Shown here piece by piece: positions 16,559 to 26,278 of a stretch of DNA of 64,000 bases. Position 1 is the first letter of the stretch. The number at the start of each line of letters is the position of its first letter. The position numbers and the translations under genes were made by a program. Origin of the DNA: Chondrus crispus. Its lineage: Eukaryota > Rhodophyta > Florideophyceae > Gigartinales > Gigartinaceae. Location: the NCBI RefSeq assembly GCF_000350225.1, contig NW_005179195.1, positions 47,548 through 111,547 of the forward strand. Reading direction: 5' to 3'. Under the pieces are notes generated by a model. That model had not been told where the DNA came from, did not search any database, and saw only the letters and a program-made list of their open reading frames with translations.

Positions 16559-19066
16559 ATGAATTCAGATTCAGCCTCTGATAGCTTTGATACACCAATT
16601 TCCAAGCAGAGAAAGAGATGGTTTGATACGGAAATGGACAAGCAACGACAAGCCTATCTGTACGACAAGGAACTCAACTTGTTTGCGGGCACATGGAACG
16701 TATGCGGCAAAGGACCAGCTGAAGGCGTTCGGATTGATAAGTGGTTATTTCCTGTGGAGCACCGAAAGGACCGCCCCTTCGACATTTACATGCTCGGTTT
16801 GCAAGAGATCCAAAACTTGTCCGGTGTCGATGCAGTGCGTACAGATGCGAGACGTGGAGAGCAATGGCGTTCCACGATTAAGAAAACGCTAGGCTCTGAC
16901 TACGACCAAGTCGCTGAGCGACAACTCGTCGGTATCCTGGTCGTCGTTCTCATGCGCAAGAATCATGTACCTTACCTCTCCAACGTGCAGTTATCCTACG
17001 CGGCAACTGGTGTCTTAAATGCTGTTGGAAACAAAGGCGGTGTCGCAGCGCGCTTCCAGCTTTACGACAAAACTATCTCATGCGTCGCGTGTCATCTCGC
17101 GGCCCACACAGAATTTGTCCAGCGCCGGAATCAGGACTTCGAGAATGTCGTCAGGAAAGCTGTCTTTTTGCCAGACAATCCGTCACAAGCGAGCAAGTCA
17201 CACTCATCCAATCTTTCAGGCCATCCTCCGATTATATCAGGGGTGGGCAGTAGTACAGACTGGAGTGATTTCCTTCAAACGAAACGATCCTCTAACGCAA
17301 ATGCGGTTGCCTCGTTCGGTGGGCTCCCATCAGTCGCAGAAGGAGCAAGTGCATGGCTTGGTAGTGTTGCATCTGTTGCAGCTACTGCCATATCAGATAT
17401 GAGCGCAGGTGCGAACACAGCGATCCTGAATGACCCTAATGCCGTAAGAATTTTGCAACATGATGTTGTATTTTGGTTAGGAGATCTCAACTATAGAATT
17501 GACGCCTCTTTGACCAACGTCATGAAGTGGATTGAGGAGGAAAACTGGCATGAGTTGTATGAAGCCGATCAGCTGCAGAAGCAGATGAAAACATGCAGCG
17601 TCTTTACAGGGTTCAAGGAGGGACCCATCCGCTTTCCGCCTACTTATAAAATGAGCAAATCCGAGGATAAATATAAAGTCAGCGGAGAAAATGGAGACAA
17701 AATTCGTATACCGGCATATACAGACAGAATCCTGTGGCGCTTTGGTGAAAATTTGACACCTTCCGGAACACTACCCCGAATGAAGTTGCAGAACTATACT
17801 TCTCCAATAGTATATAGTTCGGATCATCGCCCTGTTTATGCATCATTTCGGATGTTCTTCGGTATTGAGGACGTGAAACGAAAACAGCACATTGAGGACA
17901 AAGTTAACCGGGAACTTGATGTAAGAGAGGCAAGTCTACGTCCAAATCTTCTATTCTCACCAACAATTGTAGACTTTGGTGATGTTTTCTTCGAAAGAAA
18001 CTGCAATCGACAATTCTCAATCAAGAACAATGGCGATTCCCCCGCTTATTTAACGTTGTCTTTACCGTCAGACACACCAGAATGGTTTAAGTTCGACCCA
18101 TCACCATGGCATAATTTTGAAATTCCTTCAGGCAAGTCTGTGCAGCTGAATTTCGGAATTCTCATCACGGGAAAGGATGGCTCAGCAAACGATATGCCGC
18201 GGAACGGTTGCAAGCTCAACACAAGTGTACGTGTTCATGCAGAGCCCGGGAGTTTACGACAGCGGATACAAGTTCGAGGTCGGTACGTGGTTACGACTTT
18301 GGGTCTTTCTCTGGAGACGTTGTCGATGTTAGAAAGACCTGTGCTAGCTCTTCGGAACCCCACCGAGCGAGAACTGGAACGCCTAACAAACATGGACCGT
18401 AAGGAGCCAGGATATTATCGTGAACGAGAGCGCGAAAGAGAGCCTGATGTTGTTCCACGAGCGATTCCGAAAGAAATCTGGCTCCTGGTCAATGCTTTGC
18501 TCAAGATGCGTGACAGCGAACAGCTCTCATTTGCGAGTACTTGCCCAGATTTATTCTTGCGCAGCGGCGATGAAGCCTTAACGCAGCGAGTTCTATCTTT
18601 TGTGGATAGGAGCGAAAGGATCCCTCCTGATTTGAGTGGCTATGCTGTTGGGTCATGTATGCTGCAAATCTTGGGCAACTTGAGTGATCCAGTTGTGCCT
18701 CGCAAGTTATATAGAAGAGTTCTAGAAGCAGGGCACTCCATGGAACCCGAATTAGTTCAAGGTGTGCTTGATCTCCTCCCTCCCTTGAACTCCAACGTCT
18801 TCTGGTACATTGTTGACTTTCTCTGCGACACGAAGTTGGTGAAGGGCCCGGAAAACGCCAGGGCGCTAGCAGGGGTTTTTGGAAACGTGCTTCTGACTCC
18901 CCATGGTGCAGCAAACAGCGAACGGGACCATCGCCGGAAAACCGACTTCATGATGGAAGCATTCAGTATTCAGAAGAGTTGTCGAGATCCTGCACATAGA
19001 GTCTTTCTCGATCTATCGCCTCCAGCGTCACACCCAAAAAGGATTAACAGCTCTTTTGCTGGATGA
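16559..19066 (+). CDS. Inositol polyphosphate 5-phosphatase, OCRL/INPP5B type
   Basis: 835 residues from the ATG at 16559 (MNSDSASDSF); the frame is open to 16271, but the extra 96 residues look like leader. The enzyme removes the 5-phosphate from PI(4,5)P2 and related lipids on Golgi and endosome membranes. Catalytic motifs are all present: FAGTWNVCGK (about 43), LGLQEI, VGNKGGVAARF, FWLGDLNYRI (about 300), IPAYTDRILWR and SSDHRPVYASF (about 421). An ASH domain follows (about 461-580; SPTIVDFGDVFFER), then a RhoGAP-like domain (about 634-805; VPRKLYRRVLEAG, GVFGNVLLTPHG) without an obvious arginine finger, as in OCRL. An 80-residue Ser/Ala-rich insertion splits the catalytic domain before the GDLNYR motif. 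AATAAA follows at 19126. Confidence 0.92.
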   Translation: MNSDSASDSFDTPISKQRKRWFDTEMDKQRQAYLYDKELNLFAGTWNVCGKGPAEGVRIDKWLFPVEHRKDRPFDIYMLGLQEIQNLSGVDAVRTDARRGEQWRSTIKKTLGSDYDQVAERQLVGILVVVLMRKNHVPYLSNVQLSYAATGVLNAVGNKGGVAARFQLYDKTISCVACHLAAHTEFVQRRNQDFENVVRKAVFLPDNPSQASKSHSSNLSGHPPIISGVGSSTDWSDFLQTKRSSNANAVASFGGLPSVAEGASAWLGSVASVAATAISDMSAGANTAILNDPNAVRILQHDVVFWLGDLNYRIDASLTNVMKWIEEENWHELYEADQLQKQMKTCSVFTGFKEGPIRFPPTYKMSKSEDKYKVSGENGDKIRIPAYTDRILWRFGENLTPSGTLPRMKLQNYTSPIVYSSDHRPVYASFRMFFGIEDVKRKQHIEDKVNRELDVREASLRPNLLFSPTIVDFGDVFFERNCNRQFSIKNNGDSPAYLTLSLPSDTPEWFKFDPSPWHNFEIPSGKSVQLNFGILITGKDGSANDMPRNGCKLNTSVRVHAEPGSLRQRIQVRGRYVVTTLGLSLETLSMLERPVLALRNPTERELERLTNMDRKEPGYYREREREREPDVVPRAIPKEIWLLVNALLKMRDSEQLSFASTCPDLFLRSGDEALTQRVLSFVDRSERIPPDLSGYAVGSCMLQILGNLSDPVVPRKLYRRVLEAGHSMEPELVQGVLDLLPPLNSNVFWYIVDFLCDTKLVKGPENARALAGVFGNVLLTPHGAANSERDHRRKTDFMMEAFSIQKSCRDPAHRVFLDLSPPASHPKRINSSFAG

Positions 19067-19216
19067 GCACTGTCATCGCCAATGAAACGTTGTGAGAGAA
19101 GAACCCCTCAATCATCGTACTGCTAAATAAAGGTTGGGCTGTAATTGCATTCTTCCTGAAGACGTCGGCTTCTCCTAAATGAAATTAGCAGACTCTGTGT
19201 AGCGGGTTTTGCATTC

Positions 19217-20026
19217 TTATTGTTCTGAAATGACGAGCCGCCCTGCCTCATCCAAAACTGCAACTTCGTCGCGAAGTTTTGTTATCCGTTCTTCCCATGA
19301 CCTTCCGACGGGTTGCAGCGTTGCGAATCGACCGTCCCGTGCAGATCCCAAGCCGTCAACATCCTCAGTGCCAAAGCCCCATGGGTCATTTTCATCCACC
19401 TCCGCATGTCTCTCTGGGTACTCAATGAGTACTTCTAGGCGCTCAGAAGGCAACTCATCTTGAAGTCTATCGGGCCACTCAATAAGACTGATGTGCTTTC
19501 CGAATACCTCACTGAAGTCTACTATGGCTCGCCTCGTGCCAGGATCCAAACGCCAAAGATCCATGTGATATACAGTGGGGCCTTTCTGTTTGAAACTGGG
19601 AGGATATGTATTGACCAGCAAATACGTTGGAGATGTCACCTCTATAGCCGTATCGCCTCGGACAGTCTGAATATAACCACGCGCAAAGCAAGTTTTCCCC
19701 GCTCCAAGAGAGCCGGAAAGGAGAATTACATCTGAGGGACGAGCATCTTGGCCTAGAAGCGTGCCAAGCTGATGAGTAGCCGAAGTGTTTGGCAGCCAAA
19801 GGCGTGGCAGCCGCGATCGCGTCGATTGTCTCACGCCAGAGGCGATTTCTGATTTCATATTCGCCCCACTTTGAAAAGCGCGATTCTTACTTGACGAATT
19901 GGTGCGATTGCGATTGAGTTGACCTGCAATCGATGAGTTAAATGCGAAAGCAAAGGGTGGAGGTTGGTAACTCATCGCAAAACGGACCAGACTCCGGGAC
20001 AACGCTGGACACGCGATCAAAGGCAT
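19217..20026 (-). CDS. tsaE: tRNA threonylcarbamoyladenosine (t6A) ATPase TsaE, organellar
   Basis: TsaE is the ATPase of the bacterial-type machinery that places threonylcarbamoyl on A37 of ANN-decoding tRNAs. The Walker A motif GSLGAGKT lies near residue 107 and is followed by TSPTYLLVNTYP, a variant of the conserved TSPTFxLxxxY. YHMDLWRL and ISLIEWPDRL complete the family signature. The protein is 269 residues against about 150 in bacteria. The N-terminal 80 residues are rich in Ser, Arg, Asn and Ala and poor in acids, so it is probably imported into plastid or mitochondrion. A Gly/Asp-rich tail adds another 60 residues. It converges on the OCRL-like gene with 150 bases between the stops. 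Confidence 0.88.
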   Translation of the reverse strand: MPLIACPALSRSLVRFAMSYQPPPFAFAFNSSIAGQLNRNRTNSSSKNRAFQSGANMKSEIASGVRQSTRSRLPRLWLPNTSATHQLGTLLGQDARPSDVILLSGSLGAGKTCFARGYIQTVRGDTAIEVTSPTYLLVNTYPPSFKQKGPTVYHMDLWRLDPGTRRAIVDFSEVFGKHISLIEWPDRLQDELPSERLEVLIEYPERHAEVDENDPWGFGTEDVDGLGSARDGRFATLQPVGRSWEERITKLRDEVAVLDEAGRLVISEQ

Positions 20027-20449
20027 TCTCCTTCAGGCCTCAGCCGGCTATCGCAGTTGATATGCCCAGACCCTTCCTTCCCTTTGTGACGCAGCTTTCG
20101 AAAACTTGGGAAGCCTGTGATGCACGGATCAAATTGCTGTCTTGCTGCAGCGTTAATGGAATCATAGGGGAATGGTGAGTGTTCAGACCAAGTTCCCTTT
20201 TTTGTAAACAAAAATTTTGATATCTCTGATGAAGAAGAAACGTCTTATCACACGCTACCGTACATAGCTACGCTACCTCCACTTCCACGCTGAGCATTAC
20301 GTCAATCGTCCACCAGGCCGCACATTCCCCAAAACATCAACAGAGGCCATCAGCGATTCCTTCAGTGTATTTGTCAATTTGAAGTTGCCATTAGAAACCT
20401 CAAGAGTATGTACTCACGAAACAGAAGTTGGTACAAGTAGGTAGGCCTT
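20027..20449. other. Intergenic, 3' side of NLE1 and 5' side of TsaE
   Basis: No gene seen. The leftward TsaE promoter should lie near 20030-20200; no clear element is visible. Confidence 0.5.
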
Positions 20450-21916
20450 TTAATGATGCCAAATCTTAACTACTTTATCCTTCCCCGCAGAAACTGCTCT
20501 CTTTCCGTCGATGCTCCAGTCCACGGTGTAAACTTCATCCGAATGACCAGGCAGATCTGATTTCAGTTTTCTCGTTCTCATTTCCCAGACTTTACAGGTG
20601 CTGTCTTTAGACGCGCTGAGCAACAGGCGCGCGTCAGCAGACCAAACAATTCGATATACAGCACCAACATGTCCTCGGAATGTGAAGAGGAATTTACCTG
20701 AAGCTCCATCCCACAACCGCACGCTCTTGTCAAAACTCGCTGATGCGATATATACTCCGTCCGGACTGTAGCGCACATCGTTGACGAGTTGTTGGTGTCC
20801 GGTCATGCGAGTCACGGGCTTCGCATGTTTCGACAGGTTATTTGCGAGGTCCTCCCACATGATGAGAGTAAAGTCATCAGAGCCAGTGATTAGTCGTTCC
20901 TTCCCACCCACCATCTTCCGCTTGACATCCTCATACCTTCTGCTCGCAACTACCGCGTCGAGTTTCTTCGCGATGTAACCAGTTGCTTCGTCCAACATCG
21001 GGAACGCCCCGCATCCTAAAACATAGTCTGTGTTCAGAGTCATGGTATTTATCCAATGACCGTGAGCACTAATGTTACGAACAACTAGCCCCGTCTGCGG
21101 GTCCCAAACCTTTATCGTTCTATCTTGAGAAGCAGAGTAGATGACATTTTCACCAGACCACCTGACGCACGTGACGGCTGCGCTATGGCCTGCTAACACC
21201 TTGTAGCACGTCGAAGCCGCAGTGTTCCATATTCTCAACGTATTGTCCTTTGATGCAGAAACAAGGTGAGTGCATTTGGTGGATAGATGGTATGGTTGCC
21301 AAAAGAGTGAGGTAACCCACTTCTTATGCCCTAGCAAAGGCTTCCCTATGATTTCGCCTAGCGTCGGATCCCATACTCTAACCGAACCATCCATCGAAGC
21401 AGTAGCGAGCCGCAAAGCGTCGGGAGAAAAGCAAATGGCTAACACCCACTGCTTGTGTCCCCTCAGCGTCTTGTCGGGAAGCTGCGATTCCGGATTCCAG
21501 CATCGTACGGTAGTATCTCCAGACCCTGTTGCCAGTGACTTGGAATCTGGAGAGAAAGCAGAGGTGAGAATAGCTTCCTCGTGTCCAGGTAAAGAGGATG
21601 TACATCTAGTAACGGAGCGAACGCGGAACAGTGACTGTGGCTGAAACGTAATGGACAATATCTTCTCTTTTCCCACAGACACACTCTTCATTGCCAATTT
21701 GAGCGACTTTGTAACCTCTTCCCGGGAGTCGCTAAGAAAAAATGCATACGGCAGTGGCTCGTCATTTTCGAGTAATTCGTTTAGGAGACTTGTGAGTTGT
21801 TCAGGAGTTGAGGAGAGTGGTATATCAAGAGAGGGACCGGCTTTCTCACCCTCAGCAGACTGAAATTGAATTATTGTTGTCTCGCCCTTATCCATGGCGA
21901 CATCCGTGCTTGCCAT
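20450..21916 (-). CDS. NLE1: Notchless (NLE1/Rsa4) WD40 ribosome-biogenesis protein
   Basis: 488 residues, single intact exon. Rsa4/Notchless sits on pre-60S ribosomal particles and is pulled off by the AAA+ ATPase Midasin (Rea1), driving 60S maturation. The N-terminal NLE/UBL domain (about residues 12-95; FQSAEGEKAGPSLDIPLSST, LPYAFFLSD) is the part that binds Midasin. An eight-repeat WD40 propeller follows: LPGHEEAILTSAFSPDSKSL, LRGHKQWVLAICFSPDALRL, LLGHKKWVTSLFWQPYHLST and so on to GKDKVVKIWHH. The conserved HGHWINTMTLNTDYVLGCGA segment is typical of this family and not of other WD40 proteins. The ATG at 21916 is the first in frame. Confidence 0.95.
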   Translation of the reverse strand: MASTDVAMDKGETTIIQFQSAEGEKAGPSLDIPLSSTPEQLTSLLNELLENDEPLPYAFFLSDSREEVTKSLKLAMKSVSVGKEKILSITFQPQSLFRVRSVTRCTSSLPGHEEAILTSAFSPDSKSLATGSGDTTVRCWNPESQLPDKTLRGHKQWVLAICFSPDALRLATASMDGSVRVWDPTLGEIIGKPLLGHKKWVTSLFWQPYHLSTKCTHLVSASKDNTLRIWNTAASTCYKVLAGHSAAVTCVRWSGENVIYSASQDRTIKVWDPQTGLVVRNISAHGHWINTMTLNTDYVLGCGAFPMLDEATGYIAKKLDAVVASRRYEDVKRKMVGGKERLITGSDDFTLIMWEDLANNLSKHAKPVTRMTGHQQLVNDVRYSPDGVYIASASFDKSVRLWDGASGKFLFTFRGHVGAVYRIVWSADARLLLSASKDSTCKVWEMRTRKLKSDLPGHSDEVYTVDWSIDGKRAVSAGKDKVVKIWHH

Positions 21917-22494
21917 TCTTCTGGGCTTATGAGCACAAAAGCAATGTAAGCGGTGGCACGGCGGCTTGTGGGCTGCGTTTGAACAAATGTGAGATCGAAA
22001 TCGAAACTAGTGCCGCTGTCTCCGCTGCAGTGGCTTGCGGTCAATCTTCGAACAAATCAATAGAGAGTGCCTCTCGTTGGGAGCAAGATCTTTTGCTCCT
22101 CTGTTGCTGGCGGCGGCGTAAAACAAGATGGGGATGGTAATTTTGGGGACTGTGTGGGATCATGGCTGGATATCGGCCCGGCAAGCCGATTTGTTTTTTG
22201 GTATTTTTTATGTGAGCCTGGCTAGAAGGCCCCTATTTCATAAACAGCCAAGGTTTGTTCACTTCACGCTCTCCAGCTCCAACATGTTTCTGCCTCAAGG
22301 ACTCCTCCAGCGTTTGTAAACCACTCTCTGGACTTACTCTGTCTTCTGAAAATCCTGCGACATAGCTCTCATGACTATCGATTGAAGGATTCTACCGTTA
22401 GTCAGAGAATCTCAGGCTACGTGAAGAATATTCACGTATCCGTACACAAACGCGTAGCCCATCCAAGTTCAATATCTTCGAGCAAGAGCGCATC
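21917..22494. other. Divergent promoter region of NLE1 and CLF1
   Basis: NLE1 (left) and CLF1 (right) are transcribed away from each other, so these 578 bases should hold both promoters. No gene is seen and no defined motif is claimed. Confidence 0.55.
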
Positions 22495-24525
22495 ATGGAA
22501 GAATTACTCTCTGATGTACGACGACCTTCTTCTGTGACCGTAAAGAATAAAGCCCCTGCCAAGGTACAAATCACTGCCGAGCAGCTTCTACGCGAGGCAT
22601 GGGAACGCAAAGAGTCCGGGCCCTCTGCAGTCCCGAAACAGCAGATCACAGATAAAGAAGAATTGCAAGAGTACCAACGGACAGAGCGGAAGCAGTTCGA
22701 AATGCGCATTGTTCGCAATCGCTCGCATACGCCTCTCTGGATACGGTATGCTCGTTGGGAGGAGTCCCAGGAGGAATTTACAAGGGCACGATCTGTGTTG
22801 GAAAGGGCTATCGACAACGAATACCGAAACCCTGCCATATGGCTTGGGTATGCGGAAATGGAAATGCGACATCGGTTTATCAACCACGCGAGGAACGTGC
22901 TTGACCGCGCCGTGGCGCTCTTGCCACGAGTGGATCAACTGTGGCTCAAATATGCCCACTTCGAGGAACTCCTAGATCAGGTTGAGCTCTCGCGTCTCGT
23001 CTACTCGCGATGGCTCAAGTGGATGCCCGGTCCGTCTGCGTTTTTCGCTTTCATACGGTTCGAACTGCGGCATGGCGCATATGGGCGAGCGCGGAGTGTA
23101 TATGAAGAATTAGTTCGTGCACACCAAACGTCGCACTCGTACACCAAGTATGCCAAGTTTGAAGAGAGGCAAGGAGAGATGGGGCGTGCTCGAGGGGTTT
23201 ACGAACGGTCATGCCAGGACTTGCCTACCGGGCAACAGACTGCCGGACTCTTCCTTTCCTTTGCGCGGTTCGAAGAACGCCGAAAGCAAACTGAACGCGC
23301 TCGTGCGATTTACAAATATGCCATAGAAAAGCTGGGCAATGAAGGTGTGGAGGTTGAGCGTTTGGAGAGAGCGTTCATTTCGTTTGAGAAACAACAAGGC
23401 GAGCGAGACATGGTGGAGGAGGTTGTAGTGCGGAAGAAACGAAAGGAGCTACAAAAACGTGTAAAGGAGAACGGACACGACTACGATTCATGGTTTGATC
23501 TGCTATTGCTAGAGGAAGGTCATTCGGGGATAGAGCGCACTAGAGATACTTATGAACAGGCTGTAACAAACAAGCCGCCGGCTCAGGCAAAGAGTGGATG
23601 GGGTCGATACATGTATCTGTGGATTGCCTATGCCATATGGGCAGAGATGAGTGAGGGAACCCCAGAAGCCGGAGTGGAAATATATAAACGGGCTGTGAGA
23701 GCGGTGGGAAAGCGGAAGGAAGGCGGGTGGGAATGGGTTGGGGGACGTATATGGGTGCTATACGCCCAAGGTCGCGTACGAATGGAAGATGTCCCCGGGG
23801 CCCGAAAGGCGTTGGGAACAGGGCTCGGAGTCGGGGTTGGGGCACGAGAGGAGGTGGAGATATATCGTGCATACGTGGAGCTGGAGCGGGGGCTTGGAGA
23901 GTTTGGAAGGGCGAGGAAGGTGTACGAAGGATGGGTTGAACGAGAAGTGGAGCGCGGCGGGACGGAGGGATTTGAGGAGTTTGCAGAATTCGAGAAGGAG
24001 ATGGGTGAACTGGCGCGAGCGGCAGGTGTGCTGGGCGTTGCCGTGGAAGCAGGGGTTGGGGGAGAGGAAATGTGGGCGAGATATGTGGCTGCGGAAAGGG
24101 AAATCAAGGGGTTGGACGAGATGCGAGAGATTTATGAGAGGTATGCAAAGGAGTGTAGCGGGGCGCGAGCGTGGGTTGAATACGGGACGGTTGCGGGGAG
24201 GGATGTTTGGGAGAGGGGAGCGCGAGAACTGCGAGGACGGGCTGTGGAACATGGTGGGAAGTGGGCTGAAGAGTTGAGGACAATGGTAGAGGCTTGGGTG
24301 CTGTGGGAAAGAAGCGAAAGCGGGGATGTTGCGAAGGCGCAAAGTTGGTTGCCGAAGAGGGTGCGGCGAAAGAGGCCGAGGATATCAGCTGATGGTACAC
24401 ACATTGGGTGGGAAGACTATTGGGTCACTATTGTTGAACAGGAGGAGGATGTTGCGGAAACGGGCCTGCTGCTGTTGAAGGCCGCCAGACGGTGGAAGGA
24501 GAAGCAGGCCACTGTTGCTGGGTAA
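22495..24525 (+). CDS. CLF1: Crooked neck-like pre-mRNA splicing factor (CLF1/CRNKL1/SYF3)
   Basis: 676 residues, single exon. CLF1 is a scaffold of the NineTeen/Prp19-associated complex in the spliceosome. The conserved start KVQITAEQLLREAWERKE is followed by at least a dozen half-a-TPR (HAT) repeats with the W-x2-YA-x2-E pattern: LWIRYARWEESQEEFTRARS, IWLGYAEMEMRHRFINHARN, LWLKYAHFEELLDQVELSRL. Length matches the family (about 680-690). The middle (residues 390-600) becomes Gly/Glu/Arg/Val-rich with a purine-skewed coding strand. This makes long open minus-strand shadows but still reads as HAT repeats. An intact CLF1 next to mostly intronless genes agrees with a small but working splicing system. 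Confidence 0.95.
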   Translation: MEELLSDVRRPSSVTVKNKAPAKVQITAEQLLREAWERKESGPSAVPKQQITDKEELQEYQRTERKQFEMRIVRNRSHTPLWIRYARWEESQEEFTRARSVLERAIDNEYRNPAIWLGYAEMEMRHRFINHARNVLDRAVALLPRVDQLWLKYAHFEELLDQVELSRLVYSRWLKWMPGPSAFFAFIRFELRHGAYGRARSVYEELVRAHQTSHSYTKYAKFEERQGEMGRARGVYERSCQDLPTGQQTAGLFLSFARFEERRKQTERARAIYKYAIEKLGNEGVEVERLERAFISFEKQQGERDMVEEVVVRKKRKELQKRVKENGHDYDSWFDLLLLEEGHSGIERTRDTYEQAVTNKPPAQAKSGWGRYMYLWIAYAIWAEMSEGTPEAGVEIYKRAVRAVGKRKEGGWEWVGGRIWVLYAQGRVRMEDVPGARKALGTGLGVGVGAREEVEIYRAYVELERGLGEFGRARKVYEGWVEREVERGGTEGFEEFAEFEKEMGELARAAGVLGVAVEAGVGGEEMWARYVAAEREIKGLDEMREIYERYAKECSGARAWVEYGTVAGRDVWERGARELRGRAVEHGGKWAEELRTMVEAWVLWERSESGDVAKAQSWLPKRVRRKRPRISADGTHIGWEDYWVTIVEQEEDVAETGLLLLKAARRWKEKQATVAG

Positions 24526-25018
24526 AGTAAGCATGTCTGTTGTCTGGGTAAACAATTCCGATAATGCTAGCACCCCTGCCATGGATTTCGGTGGACACTG
24601 CAGAACCTCAAAGAGTGGTCCACATCCTTTCTAGAGTATGCGAACATGCAAAAAAGAACGCCCGTTGCTTACGGCGGATGCATTCGCTTGCCTGGTCAAT
24701 CCTACAGAAAAAGTTGCTTCTGAAGTACATTAGCTATCCTACCTGCCGACTTGACGCCCATCTCCCCCGCGTTGAAAGTTGATCTGCTGCACGCTTCTGG
24801 AATGAAAATATGTGCAGAGGCCTTTGAGGCAAAAGGGCATGAAGGACACGCCAGTCATGAAAAGGCCTCATGAAAAGGCATCATGATGCAAATGCTGCAT
24901 AAGGTCTGAAGCGAATCACTACACATGGGTATCAAGGTAAGGAAACGTCGGTCGGCTGTCGTGGCGCGTTTGCGGAGAAAGGAGTAAAATCGCGGCATCC
25001 CGAGTCCCAATCCCAAGT
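24526..25018. other. Intergenic, no gene seen
   Basis: Contains a short repeat of 'CATGAAAAGGC.TCATGA' near 24850-24890. Nothing else stands out. Confidence 0.5.
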
Positions 25019-25027
25019 AAAAAAAAA
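25019..25027 (-). terminator. RNA polymerase III terminator (nine T on the minus strand)
   Basis: Nine T on the transcribed strand, right after a GCGCT/AGCGC hairpin (25028-25042). It lies 20 bases past the end of the tRNA-like gene, as expected for polymerase III termination. Confidence 0.6.
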
Positions 25028-25046
25028 GCGCTTCACGAGCGCTTAC

Positions 25047-25132
25047 GGGGACTACCGGGGAACTCTTTCGAAATCGAACCCGGGACCTCTTGCACCCAAA
25101 GCAAGAATCTTACCTCTAGACCATAGACCCCC
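25047..25132 (-). tRNA. tRNA-Pro (TGG) with an interrupted or degenerate T-arm
   Basis: Minus-strand start GGGGGTCTATGGTCTAGAGG holds a perfect A box (TGGTCTAGAGG). The anticodon stem TCTTGC/GCAAGA closes the loop TTTGGGT, giving anticodon TGG (25096-25098, proline). The B box GGTTCGATT is present. The T-stem 5' half CCGGG (25079-25083) and loop TTCGATT (25072-25078) are not followed by their partner. A 12-base stretch, TCGAAAGAGTTC (25060-25071), intervenes before CCCGG (25055-25059), which pairs perfectly with CCGGG. AGTCCCC (25047-25053) then closes the acceptor with four G-C pairs, two wobbles and one mismatch. Either this tRNA has a small ectopic T-arm intron, as reported for some red-algal nuclear tRNAs, or it is a pseudogene. 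Confidence 0.6.
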
Positions 25133-25447
25133 CAGGACTCTGCGTCCTGATTTGTGCTAACGGGTGAAACTGTTCATTATTTATATGTTACTTTTTCGCC
25201 TTTTTCGCATATATCTATTTTTTGGATTTTTTTTGGATAAATTAAGACGTGCGTACGGGCGAATAAATCCACTTTCATCGTGAGATCACGAACTCTCCGA
25301 GCAGCGGGAGCAAAACCCTCATGGCCAACCAACTCATGTCTAATACCCGTCTCCAATTATGAGTGTTCATCGGCACACGGCTTGCCTTCCTTCAGTGTCA
25401 TCCTCCCGGAGCCCTCCGAACCCAAAGGAATCATGCCGCGCCACAAC
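25133..25447. other. Divergent region between tRNA-Pro and the linker gene
   Basis: No gene. A/T-rich with T runs at 25195-25240 and a CAGGAC/GTCCTG hairpin beside the tRNA 5' end. It should contain the promoter of the linker gene at 25448. Confidence 0.5.
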
Positions 25448-26278
25448 ATGAGCGCCTTCGCTTCTCCTGCTGCCGTTTCCCATTCGTCGTCTTTCTTACA
25501 AGCCAGCGCTGTTCCACTATGTCCGTCCATCGCTCTCCGCACAACTAGTGCGGCCCGTCGCACGCCTGCCATCACCATGGCCTTCTCCTCCATTGACGGT
25601 GTTCTCACGCCAGCTCCAACCTCCATGCCTTCTGACAAAGCCGACGTGATTTCCGCGGTGTTCAATCAAGTCTTGGGCAACGCCTATCTCATGGAGTCTG
25701 AACGCGCCGAGCTCGCTGCACCCGAAGCCACTTTTTGCCAAACCGGAAATGTCCGCGCATTCGTCGCAGCCATCGCTAAATCCCACGCCTACAGTTCGCG
25801 CTTCTTTAACCCCGTCTCCCAGTACCGTTTCATAGAGCTTGCATTCAAGCATCTCCTCGCCCGTGCACCTTCCTCAAAGAATGAATATGCCGCTGCGATG
25901 AATGTCTATCACTCGAAAGGCTATGACGCATGCATTGACTGGTTTGTCCAATCCGACGAGTACCACGAGAACTTTGGAGATTTCACTGTTCCTTACCAGT
26001 ACTACAAAGGCTGTTGGCGCACAAATGAAACCTTCAATAGATCCGTGGCCATGCGTCTTACGCCCTCCAGCAGCGACAAGGCTCGCAATTCGATGCTACA
26101 ATACCCTGTTTGCGCAGGTAGCTCCCCGAACTGGTTAAGCATTGCCAAGGCCCTACCTCCAGGTACCGAAAAGGGGACAGGCTTCACCATTGGTGGTCAT
26201 TGGACGAGTACGCAGAGGAATACGAGATCCCCTGTAAGAATCGGGACGAAGATTCCTGGAGGTGTCGTTTTCTATTAG
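25448..26278 (+). CDS. Nuclear-encoded phycobilisome linker polypeptide
   Basis: 276 residues from ATG 25448 (an alternative start is 25433). Linker proteins thread phycobiliprotein hexamers into rods or tie rods to the core on the stromal face of thylakoids. Residues 1-44 (Ser/Ala/Arg-rich, MSAFASPAAVSHSSS to ARRTPAITM) are a chloroplast transit peptide. One phycobilisome-linker domain follows (about 55-180): VFNQVLGNAYLMESER, FVAAIAKSHAYSSRFF, YRFIELAFKHLLARAP and WFVQSDEYHENFGDFTVPY. The C-terminal 90 residues are basic and Pro/Ser-rich, as expected for a part that threads into a hexamer. The exact linker class (rod, rod-core or a red-algal special type) cannot be told from here. This gene is the main evidence for a red alga. 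Confidence 0.9.
   Translation: MSAFASPAAVSHSSSFLQASAVPLCPSIALRTTSAARRTPAITMAFSSIDGVLTPAPTSMPSDKADVISAVFNQVLGNAYLMESERAELAAPEATFCQTGNVRAFVAAIAKSHAYSSRFFNPVSQYRFIELAFKHLLARAPSSKNEYAAAMNVYHSKGYDACIDWFVQSDEYHENFGDFTVPYQYYKGCWRTNETFNRSVAMRLTPSSSDKARNSMLQYPVCAGSSPNWLSIAKALPPGTEKGTGFTIGGHWTSTQRNTRSPVRIGTKIPGGVVFY

Noticed and set aside
23628-24342. Long minus-strand frames inside CLF1
   Set aside because: Pro/Ser-rich shadows of the purine-rich HAT-repeat coding strand.
25057-25133. Simple tRNA-Pro without intron, acceptor GGGGGGT with GTTCCCC
   Set aside because: The acceptor would pair only with three wobbles, and the T-stem would be destroyed with three bases left over; the 12-base interruption explains more.
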